A stretch of 64,000 nucleotides of DNA from assembly GCA_036250195.1 (NCBI GenBank), contig JAVHZZ010000005.1, positions 125,988,098-126,052,097 of the forward strand, written 5' to 3'. The first letter of the stretch is position 1. Each line of letters starts with the position of its first letter. Position numbers and translations under genes: made by a program. Positions 55,478 to 64,000 of the stretch are shown piece by piece. The notes beneath the pieces were generated by a model that was given only the letters and a program-made list of their open reading frames with translations, was not told where the DNA came from and searched no databases. Source of the stretch: Mixophyes australis (taxonomy: Eukaryota > Chordata > Amphibia > Anura > Limnodynastidae).

Positions 55478-57094
55478 ATGGGTGCTAAGCATACGCTAGA
55501 GATGGTCAGTGTACTGCCTAAGGAAGGTCCTATTGGTTCAGCGAGGTTTCTCATGTGTAAGAAATATGGTGCATACGCAACTGTGTATTGTGACACGTGG
55601 ATCAAGATGACCAAAGATTGTGATAGGCCTTTCCCAACAATAGGAAGTTTTAATGCAGAGGTACTAAATACTGTAAAGGATAAAGTATGGTTGATCAAGT
55701 CAACGAAAAAGAGAAATAGACATAATGATTGTTTAAAATTGTGGCAAATGAAAGGTAACACGTGGCAGAGCAGCGAATGCAAATCGGAAGTAGGCGTGGC
55801 AAAAAGCGCGTGCACAGCGGAAGTACCCGTTGAGAAACGTGGCGAACTCAGCGCAAGCGCGCCCCCGCCACCTTATGTGGCGGGAGCGGTAAGTACAGCC
55901 GGTATTAAAACTGAAAAAAGAAAAATTGCTAAGTTGTATCCTGTTTTAAGCCAGTTTAAAACAAGTGTATCAGAAGATGAAGATGAACCCACTGTGATTT
56001 CGGCCATTGCCCATGTTGTTAATGTACTAGAGGCTCAGCGCAAGTATGAGAAAATGGCTGAGATAGGTGAGAGTAGCGTGATCACTAGGAGTGAAAGCGT
56101 TCTAAATCTTGAACCAGAAAAACCTGTAGTGTCCCCTGAAGTCAGTGAACCAGAGGGTGCGTACCCAGTCCGCACAATATCAGTTCCCAATGGGAAACCG
56201 GATAAGGATGGTGTAGTTCCTTTAAGAAATGTTACAATGCATTGTCCCTGGACTAGATCAGAATTACCTTCCATTATGACTGAATTCCCAGATCCTAGAA
56301 AGGAGTTAGCTAAATGTCAGAAATTTGTTAAAGACTTAGGAAATGCCCACGAACCAACCAATAAGGATTGGCGTGTAGTGTTGAGGGCGTGTCTTCCTCC
56401 CAATACTAACATACAAAAATTTATTGAAGATTGTTTGTTGGAGGAAGATGACACCTTGACTGATGAGATTAACCAAAAGAATATAGAACAAATTGTCAAA
56501 CACTTAGCCATCTATTTTCCAGTAGTAGTAAATTGGAGTAAGATTTTCACCATTAAACAAAAGGATAGTGAAACAGCAGCAGATTACTTCATTAGAGCTA
56601 TAGCAGCGATAACACGGTTTACTGGGATATCCAACATAGGGGAGGACCCACATCATAGGGAAGTAGCTGTAGGAGTATTAATGGATGGCCTTAGAGAAAA
56701 TTTAAAATCCAGAGTACAAACCACATTACCTAATTGGAGAGGCATCACAGTAGATTCTCTTAGGGAGTCTGCTGTGGAGCACAACAAAAACCTTTTTAGA
56801 CAAAAGGAGGAGAAAGGTGATAGGTTAATGATGGTGAGTATACAGGCTCTAGAGGGGATGCATACACGACCACCAGCATACAACCCACATTATAAGAAAC
56901 ATAGAGTGATCAGATGTTTTAATTGTAATAAAGAAGGACACATGAGGAGGGATTGTAAAAAAGACAGATACAGCCCTAGAGGTGGGACACATAGATATCC
57001 TCCAAGGAAAAATTCACATAGAATCGAAGACTCACATCTACCCGCACATATTATAACCACAAATATTGCGCGGGAAAATGATAGTCAGCGCTAG
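55478..57094 (+). CDS. gag: Retroviral Gag polyprotein, open
   Basis: 538 residues from ATG 55478, chosen because it gives MGAK with a Gly-2 suited to myristoylation (an open TTG-led extension lies just upstream). Matrix region at the N-terminus, PPPPY late-budding motif at residues 129-133, capsid with a major homology region (QKDSETAADYFIRA, from about residue 361), basic linker and one zinc knuckle CFNCNKEGHMRRDC (480-493). Gag would form the particle at the plasma membrane. It ends in TAG followed by GGG, with pol continuing downstream as in readthrough gammaretroviruses. This is the only full-length open gene of the provirus. Confidence 0.9.
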   Translation: MGAKHTLEMVSVLPKEGPIGSARFLMCKKYGAYATVYCDTWIKMTKDCDRPFPTIGSFNAEVLNTVKDKVWLIKSTKKRNRHNDCLKLWQMKGNTWQSSECKSEVGVAKSACTAEVPVEKRGELSASAPPPPYVAGAVSTAGIKTEKRKIAKLYPVLSQFKTSVSEDEDEPTVISAIAHVVNVLEAQRKYEKMAEIGESSVITRSESVLNLEPEKPVVSPEVSEPEGAYPVRTISVPNGKPDKDGVVPLRNVTMHCPWTRSELPSIMTEFPDPRKELAKCQKFVKDLGNAHEPTNKDWRVVLRACLPPNTNIQKFIEDCLLEEDDTLTDEINQKNIEQIVKHLAIYFPVVVNWSKIFTIKQKDSETAADYFIRAIAAITRFTGISNIGEDPHHREVAVGVLMDGLRENLKSRVQTTLPNWRGITVDSLRESAVEHNKNLFRQKEEKGDRLMMVSIQALEGMHTRPPAYNPHYKKHRVIRCFNCNKEGHMRRDCKKDRYSPRGGTHRYPPRKNSHRIEDSHLPAHIITTNIARENDSQR

Positions 57095-57831
57095 GGGTCA
57101 GGTCATACCTGTAGTCTACAACCAGTGAGGTTAACTGAGAGTCAGAGTGAAGAACCAACAATGATAGTTTCATAGCTGGTAGGAAAGAAACTTTTCTTGT
57201 AGATACAGGGGCGGCCCGGTCTGTGATAACCTCTCCTTTCAATCTACAGGTGACCAGTAAAACAATTCCAACCATCGGGGTAACGGGAAAAGTGTTGCAT
57301 TATCCACTAACAAAACCAGCTGAGGTTACTATCGGGCCCCTGCATACCAAGCATTCGTTTCTCTTGGCTGCGGCGGCTCCTACTAACTTGCTAGGGAGAG
57401 ACTTGTTATGTAAAATGGGATGTGTCATATACTGTACTTCTGATGGTGTGTTCTTAGATATACCGGAGAAGGTCGCACGTGAGGTGCAGGATATATTGGA
57501 CACCCCTCAAAGGTTAATGTTACACTCTCCTGTTATAGAACCAAGTCCATCTCAAGTAAAGGGGATGTTGCTGGAAATACCAGGTTCACTATGGACCAGA
57601 GATGGACAGGACACTGGACTGATGGCAAACGTAGCCCCTGTCATGGTCAATCTAAAAAGTGGAAGGATAGCTCCAAAAATCCCACAGTATCCATTAAAAC
57701 CGGAGGTGGAACTAGTGGTATACCCTGTGATTGAGAGGCTGTTACAACAAGGGATTTTAATTCGTACAGCCAGTACAGCAAATAGTCCCATTTTCCCTGT
57801 GAAGAAGAATGGGGGAGGGGCTATAGATTAG
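57095..57831 (+). pseudogene. pol: Retroviral protease and RT start
   Basis: Readthrough of the gag stop would enter about 25 codons, then two stops (near 57172 and 57199). The protease catalytic LVDTGAARSVI (about 57197-57228) is in another frame, so an indel at about 57160-57170 separates it. LLGRDLLCKMG follows as the retropepsin C-terminal motif. The frame goes on into RT N-terminus (PQYPLKPEVE, GILIRTASTANSPIFPVKK) and is lost at a G-rich run near 57820. Confidence 0.85.
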
Positions 57832-59423
57832 TCCAGGACTTAAGGGAAATTAATAAAGTTGTTGAGAGCCAATTCCCCGTAGTGCCGAATTCAGCTGTCA
57901 TCCTCATGCAGATTCCATCGTCTGCCAGTCATTTTACTGTCATTGATCTATGTTCTGCTTTCTTCTCAGTCCCTCTTCACCCTGACTGCCAATACCTTTT
58001 TGCATTCTCCTACAGGGGAGTGCAATACACATGGACCAGACTACCCCAGGGGTTCATTGACAGCCCCAGTATTTTCTCCCAAGCCTTACATGACTGTTTG
58101 CAATCCTTTCAACCCCACAATGGGTCTGTTCTAATTCAATATGTGGATGATTTGTTGTTGTGCTCTGATTCTTTTATGTCATGTTTACATGATACTAAAT
58201 TGTTGTTGCTTCATCTTTCACAAACAGGGCACAAGGTGGCAAAGGATAAATTACAGCCATGTCAGACTAAGGTCAATTACTTAGGACACTGCCTCACTAA
58301 GGGGCTAAGACACCTGACAACCGACAGAATTGAGGCCATACAACACATGACTCTGCCGCAGAGCCAGAAGCAGATTCTTACTTTCTTGGGGATGTGTGGA
58401 TACTGTAGATCCTGGATCCCAGGTTTTTCTATTCTGGCATTACCATTGCAGGAGCTAGTCTCTTCCTCAAAACCAGAACGTGTTGTACACACAGAAGAGT
58501 CAGAGCAAGCGTTCTTTAATCTTAAAGACAGTCTGACTAAAGCACCTGCATTGGGAATACCTGATTATGAAAAGCCTTTTGAGCTATTCTGTACAGAAGC
58601 TGATGGTTGTGCAGCAGGTGTCCTCGCACAGAAACATGGTGACACTAGCAGACCAGTAGCATACTACAGTGCACAATTAGACAATGTGGCAAGATCACTC
58701 CCAACATGTCTCAGAAATGTAGCAGCTACGGTTCTTCTGGTAAGTAAGAGTGAGGACGTAGTATTAGGACATAATTCAACTATCTATACACCCCATGCTG
58801 TATCAGCTCTTTTAAATTCAGCCCAAACCAGACATGTTTCTTCAGCTAGATTCACAAAGTGGGAACTAGCCCTGATGGCACCCTCAAACATCACCATCAA
58901 ACGATGTAGCACCTTAAATCCAGCTACATACCTTCCGTATGTGTCTCTAGAGACACAAAGGGTGGGAGGTGAGGAGACCCTGGTTGATGATGAGTTAGGC
59001 AAGAATACTGACACGCATAACTGTATGGAACACCTGAATCAGACCTTTACTGCAAGGCCCGACATACGTGACACCCCCTTAGAAAATGTAGATTTTACGT
59101 TTTATACAGACGGAAGTTGTCATAGACAGACAGAGACGGGAGAGCTATGTACTGGTTACGCTGTTGTAGACTATCAGGATGTGGTAGAAGCTGAACCCCT
59201 AGGCCCACCTCACTCAGCCCAGGTGGCGGAACTAGTAGCACTAAGGAGAGCGTGTGAATTGGCAGAGGGCAAATCAGCCAATATATATACTGACTCTAGG
59301 TACGCCTTTGGGGTAGTGCACGATTTTGGGGCCCTTTGGCATCTTAGAAACTTTACGACAGCAGCAGGTACACCAGTGGCACACTCACAACACATAAAAG
59401 GACTTCTGACAGCGATACAGTGA
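57832..59423 (+). pseudogene. pol: Retroviral reverse transcriptase and RNase H
   Basis: RT continues with RLVQDLREIN, FTVIDLCSAFFSVPL (first catalytic Asp), LPQGFIDSPSIFSQ and QYVDDLLLCSD (YVDD near 58139). After the connection comes RNase H with FTFYTDGSCH, AELVALRRACE and IYTDSRYAFG (Asp, Glu, Asp). An in-frame TGA at 59421-59423 cuts it before the last RNase H motif (NNRADEAAKW), which is still readable behind the stop. Typical class I retroviral polymerase. Confidence 0.92.
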
Positions 59424-60720
59424 CCCAGAACAGTAGCCATCATAAAGTGCAAAGCCCATACCTTCGAAGAAGACCCAGTGTCATTGGGCAACAACAGGGC
59501 AGACGAAGCTGCTAAATGGGCAGCAGGGCGACCTATGACTGTATCGACCGAGACTATGATGGTTTTTTAGACATTAGACATGCAGAAATTAATTGAAATG
59601 CAAGATTTGTGTTCCCTACAGGAAAAGGCGGTCTGGAAGGCGAAGGGATGTGGTCAAGAGTCCTCAGGACTCTGGAGGGATGGACAAGGTAAGCCTGTAG
59701 CTCCCCCAACATACTATCCAAGCCTGGCTAAAGCTGCACACGGTCTGACTCACCTGGGTAAAGAAGGTATGTGCAAACTGGTGAGAGCATACTGGTGTGC
59801 TCCCGGATTTTCCTCTCAGGCTGGTAAGAAAGCAATGTCATGTCTTACTTGTTTGAGGAAAAATGTTGGGAAAACTATTCCAACTGAGCCATCCCACATC
59901 CCTCCTACAGACGGACCTTTTCAGGTAATACAAATTGGCTATATACAATTACCACCGTGCAGGAATCTAAAGTATGTGTTAGTGTGTATTGATGTGTTTT
60001 CCGGTTGGGTAGAAGCATATCCGGCAGCCACTAGTACTGCTGTGTTCACTGCAAAGAAAATTGTACAAGACTTTGTGTGTAGGTTCGGTATCCCTAGAAT
60101 CATTGAAAGTGATAGGGGTACCCATTTTACTGGTGATATTTTCCAAAACATGTGTAAACTCATGGGAATCTGTAGCAGACTTCACACCCCTTACCGACCA
60201 CAAGCCAGTGGTAAGGTGGAGAGAGTAAACGGTACTATAAAGAACAAGCTTGGTAAGATAATGGCTGAAACTGGGTTGGCATGGCCTGAGGCTTTGCCAT
60301 TGGTCCTCCATAGCATTCGGACCACTCCTAAACCTCCTCTTAATCTGTCCCCCTTTGAGATACTGTTCGGACGACAACCTCATTTGATCGTGAGTCCACA
60401 AGACGACTTGAAGTGTAATAATGAAGTGACTGTACAATATCTTATAAGAATGAGTAGACAGCTAAAACAACAACAACAAAAACTAAAAATGCTGTCACCT
60501 GGTATGCCAGAAACAAACTGTCATGATGTTGAACCTGGAGACTATGTTATGATCCGCAATTTCTTACGTTCAGGTTGTTTAACAGACCGTTGGGAAGGCC
60601 CGTACCAAGTGCTGCTGACCAGTGACCATCACTGAAGGTTGCAGAGAGAGACACTTGGGTCCATTCCACCCACTGCAGGAGAGTCCATAATCCGGAGAAA
60701 GTGCAAGATAAAGCTAAGAC
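59424..60720 (+). pseudogene. pol: Retroviral RNase H tail and integrase
   Basis: Same frame as RT, with a second stop TAG at 59568-59570. Integrase zinc finger HGLTHLGKEG and CLTCLRK (HHCC) is complete. In the catalytic core the first Asp is lost: IQIGYIQLPP (GGC at 59937-59939) where IDF or MDF is expected. ESDRGTHF and SGKVERVNG keep the second Asp and the Glu. YRPQASG and PFEILFGR follow. The frame ends at 60635; the last C-terminal piece (WVHSTHCRR) is one frame away. Confidence 0.9.
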
Positions 60721-60823
60721 CAACGACATAGATCTGTCACTCGTGAGTCTGTTCCGGGAGACCTAAAGCCTGCAGTCGAGACACCTGAACCAGAGACGTT
60801 GCCCCAGAACTATCTTTCCAGTG

Positions 60824-60884
60824 ATGGGTGGCGGTTTTTGTTTTTCTTTTGTTACAGAATTTTCCTTGTTTTTATTTTTTTTAG
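60824..60884 (+). promoter_or_regulatory. Candidate env splice acceptor
   Basis: A T-rich tract (60837-60882) ends in TTTTTTTTAG just ahead of env. It reads as hydrophobic in two frames, so it might also encode a former signal peptide (ATG at 60824, different frame from SU). Confidence 0.35.
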
Positions 60885-60948
60885 AACATTCTATTTTTGT
60901 GAAGGAGGATGGAGGACGGAGGAGAGTTCTGGGAGTGATACGGATGAA

Positions 60949-61908
60949 ATGGAGGCAGAAGAAAAGTTATTAGGATACTCAGAGCAGCCCATTATCAAAC
61001 TTGGACCGGGGGTTATGAAAAGGTCTGCTAGCTCAGGAACTCGGAGGCAGTGTGAGGGGCTATTGTCTGACGAGTATTGTATCGGCAAATTCTGCGACTC
61101 CCTAGTTGAAGAGAGATGCATCCAACGATGCCAGTCCCCCAATACTCTGAATATAGGTGGGCATCCTTTGGAGGATTATCACTCCCTGGTGGGTAAGGTG
61201 CTAAACCAGACCGAGTGTTGGGTGTGCTCTCACGTGCCGCAAGGGCAGCATAATATAGGACTAGTGCCATTCCCTCTAAACATATCCGAAGTACTCGAAT
61301 TGAGGGGTGGGAGGCCCATAGACGGGAGGTACAATAACACTATGTCCCCTAGTCTGACGCTTCGACAATACTCCATAGGCAGATCTTCGCTGTGCCTAAA
61401 CATATCTCATGCAAAGCGCCTGGAGAATTGGGAGGCTGACCCATCAGATCAGACAATGGCTCGCCACACTCATTTTAGAGGGAGACTCACAAGGTCACTA
61501 ATAGGCAGGAATTTTGATGGAAGTCACAAATTAGTGCGTATAACCAAACATAAGAAGGTATCCATTGGAAAAGTCTCTACAGATAAATGTAACATTAATG
61601 CCGACACGTGTCTAGAGCAAATGGAGACACTAGGCATGGGTAGTTTTATCAAAACTCTGTGTGATATAATTCATGGGCATACTGTTCCTTATGTTCTCCC
61701 TGATGATGTGTATTTTGTTTGTGGAAGGAAAGCTTATTCCTGGGTGACTCCGAGTTCCAAGGGCTTGTGTTTCTTAGTTAAACTGGTTTCTGAAATCATG
61801 ACTATTACTCATGAAGAAATGGTTGGTATTCACAAGACTACATCACCACCATACATACACACACAGTATGAACACCGTGGCAAGAGAAATATGATTCCTG
61901 GTGAGTAA
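60949..61908 (+). pseudogene. env: Retroviral envelope, surface subunit
   Basis: From ATG 60949 (first ATG in this frame after the acceptor) to a TAA at 61906-61908, 319 residues. CWVC at 61216-61227 is the CXXC isomerase-type motif of gamma/epsilon-like surface subunits. Several N-glycosylation sites are visible (for example NISE, NNTM, NISH). A furin-type site RGKR is at 61876-61887. No signal peptide is in frame, so the start is uncertain. The single stop falls seven codons after the cleavage site. Confidence 0.82.
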
Positions 61909-62607
61909 CCCATAGCTACAAAATTGATTAGTGAAACTGCTGGTTTCCAAGTTATGGTTGCTCTAGACCTCACCAGGACCGCTCGGGGAACATTAAACTT
62001 TAAATATATCCAAGACCTAGCTAAATTAATAGATAATATCACTGAGATGTATGATGACACTTTCAGGTATACTGTAAGGGAGCTACAAGCGTACAAGAAG
62101 GAGTTGGTGCAACATAGACTGGTACTAAATTATCTCACCTCTATTACTGGTGGGTACTGTGTGACACTGGCCACCCAGTTCGGTGTCAAATATTGCACGT
62201 ACCTTACTAATAATACGGATGACCCTAAAGAGGTTATAGACCGGAAGATGGATGAAATTTTGCAGCTGAAATGGGAATTTCGAAAGAGCCATAATTCTTC
62301 GTTATATGAGGTCGGGGAAAAGGTGGCGGGTTGGTTCTCGTGGTTGAACCCTGTGAAATGGTTCTCCGGTCTGGAAGAGTGGGTGCAGGAAATGGTTGCT
62401 AGTGTAGGTAAGCTCCTTCTCCTTATACTGGGTGTCATCTTAGCAATTGGTTTAGTTGTCAAATGTGTTCCTACTGTGTTGAAGTGTGGAAAATGGTCTC
62501 ATAGGAGTAACACTGAGAAAGAGACTGAAAGGGTGGTACCAGATACGGAGATCATGGTCTGTGAAGAAGTATTGTATAATCCTGAACTTGAAACGGTGAT
62601 TGGGTGA
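61909..62607 (+). pseudogene. env: Retroviral envelope, transmembrane subunit
   Basis: Same frame as the surface subunit, behind the TAA. A long heptad-rich region (IQDLAKLIDNITEM, RELQAYKKELVQHRL) is followed by GGYC and YCTYL with eleven residues between the cysteines, so the usual CX6CC is not present. A Trp-rich membrane-proximal stretch (GWFSWLNPVKWFSG) leads to the membrane span LLLLILGVILAIGLVV (about 62410-62460) and a short cytoplasmic tail ending at 62607. Confidence 0.85.
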
Positions 62608-62636
62608 TAGTTTATTACACTATCAAAGGGTGGAGC

Positions 62637-63464
62637 TGTCGAAGTCAGCAAATTGTATAAATTAATTTCAATTAAAGTCGAGCAAACTTGGTTGTCTTTG
62701 TCTGAAAAGATGCGTACGGTACGCTACGACGTACAAGGGCACGCTACGGCGTGAAAGGGCGTACGCATCCACTACACGTGGCAGCAACAGTAATTGGTCT
62801 TTTACCATACATTCGCACAAACACGCATACTTATAAAATAGTACACATTAATGGTAGTTGCAACACATAGTCAGTTATGTCAAAATATAGTAGTATTTAT
62901 ATGTTATATTAGAGTTACATGCATATTAGTGAAATACACGGAACAGGTTGAAGGAATCATATTATGAGTGGTATCATAATAAACCTCTTTACATATCCTA
63001 CTGTTTGGTTCACGAGGGAATCGCAGAGTGCATACACAAGTTATGAATGATAGGGAATTATGAACTACTTAAGACTAAGGAATCTTGGCGGGAAGAGCCG
63101 AGCATACCCCCTGGAGAGGTGACCCCCTCCTTTGGATTCCTTAGGATGAACTAGCCAATGATTGACAACCCCTTGGACCTTCCTGAGACCTGGACCAATA
63201 GATGCAAGCCATACCACCTTCATTGTATTACTGTATTTCTGCGTGTATAGAAGCAGCAGCTTCACATCTAGTGTTCAGACATCTTGTCCTCAGGATTGAA
63301 TGACTGCACACTGGATCCAGAGTGCCTGCAATAAGTAACGGCTGTATTTATTATCACTTCGCTTGAGCATATTATTCTACTATTTGCGAATAAATCTTTG
63401 TGCGTTGGAAACACAAATCGAGGTTCGACAATCGTTATTGGTTAGCGACAATACGCACATAACA
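62637..63464 (+). repeat. 3' LTR of the retrovirus
   Basis: Preceded by the purine tract AAAGGGTGGAG. Collinear with the 5' LTR; lacks short pieces present there (for example at GTTCAC/GAGGG and CTTGTCC/TCAGG). Followed by ACAC. Confidence 0.93.
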
Positions 63465-64000
63465 ACACATACATTATAATAACATAACGCACATACACTA
63501 TCTTAACAAAACACAAATACACTATATTAACATAACACACACTATATTAACATAACACACACTATATTAACTTGTTGTACACACACAGTATATTAACATA
63601 ATACACACACTTTATTTTAACATCTCCACCTGACCTTGTTCAATCGGCAGCAAATTCACACATGGGACGGCACCTAACATGTGGGGCACGTCCCATGTGA
63701 CCCCGGGGCTCTCACTGACAGGGCACACATAGGGAAGGGGGGACGGATCACAAGGCCAATATGGAAGGCAGCTGGTCCCCCACACTCCCCCATTTGCGGG
63801 TGCGCACGTTAGTCGCGCGACACTTTCGGACAAAAAAGAAATCTTAAAAAGAAAAAGAAAATTGTAACTATCGAGCTCCAGGCCCGGGCCTGGGTAATTT
63901 GATACCCGCCCCGACCCCTCACCTCCCGGCCCTTTTGGAGCTCCTGCTCCCAGGTACAGGAATCTTTTTTGATCTAAACCCACTCTTGGGATATTATTTC
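63465..64000. other. Flank: 22-bp tandem repeats, then unassigned
   Basis: ACACTATATTAACATAACAC-type units continue from before the provirus to about 63620. The rest is GC-richer and shows no recognisable gene. Confidence 0.6.

Larger units (their letters stand above)
53702..63464 (+). mobile_element. Endogenous retrovirus, class I (gamma/epsilon-like), two LTRs
   Basis: 9.76 kb with LTRs 53702-54541 and 62637-63464, gag, pro, pol and env remnants in retroviral order. A Pro-tRNA-like primer site, an in-frame UAG between gag and pol, a PPPY late motif, a single CCHC and a 4-bp ACAC flank on both sides all point to the gammaretrovirus-like class. The LTRs differ by about 25-30 substitutions and a few small indels by eye (3-4%), so it is fairly recent. 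All large genes carry defects. Confidence 0.93.

Noticed and set aside
60799..60948. TTG-led extension as envelope N-terminus
   Set aside because: It has no ATG and translates the T-rich splice tract; the hydrophobic run is not evidence of a signal peptide in this frame.

Overview
The window looks like intergenic or intronic DNA from a large, repeat-rich vertebrate genome, most likely an anuran amphibian. This is inferred from the mix of families: sushi-like (chromodomain) Ty3/Gypsy elements, a BED-finger hAT, Tx1/L1-type LINE, a Penelope-like element, Harbinger, and a class I endogenous retrovirus with amphibian-style LTRs. I recognise no host exon, tRNA or rRNA gene and no CRISPR array. Almost everything I can assign is mobile DNA, and nearly every coding stretch is broken.

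Layout, left to right. 395-5032: Gypsy-1 (+), both LTRs present, internally deleted. 5040-6240: reverse-strand L1 ORF2 fragment. 7698-9080: microsatellites and unclassified repeats. About 9095-13506: Gypsy-2 (-), 5' LTR only. 14881-20525: a hAT transposon with a recognisable 8-bp target duplication, carrying a nested solo LTR at 19050-20258. 20913-24724: an orphan LTR, leader and gag-like remnant of another retroelement. 24725-25846: a reverse-strand LTR built around 79-bp tandem repeats. 25850-26930: Gypsy-4 integrase relic (+). About 28205-29258: a deletion derivative of the same hAT with a 59-bp tandem array. 29703-31660: MITEs and an (ATT)n-headed repeat. About 32828-34935: Penelope-like element (-) with a hammerhead-type motif and a nested insertion. 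35551-41044: Gypsy-3 (-), nearly complete. 43123-44188: a probable solo LTR. 44189-53700: mostly unassigned AT-rich DNA with three more (ATT)n-headed repeats and a Harbinger relic. 53702-63464: a 9.8-kb endogenous retrovirus with two LTRs and gag, pro-pol and env remnants.

The most interesting signal is in the three Gypsy elements. Each has a 10-nt sequence about 30 nt downstream of a TATA-like box in the LTR that is complementary to a 10-nt site placed 2 nt inside the internal region. The pairing is perfect in Gypsy-1 and Gypsy-3, which differ from each other by a compensating base change, and has one mismatch in Gypsy-2. This is what self-primed reverse transcription, as established for Tf1, predicts. 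The second theme is nesting. The solo LTR in the hAT has its empty site preserved in the hAT derivative 9 kb away, and the Penelope element is split by a 274-bp insert with a 14-bp direct repeat.
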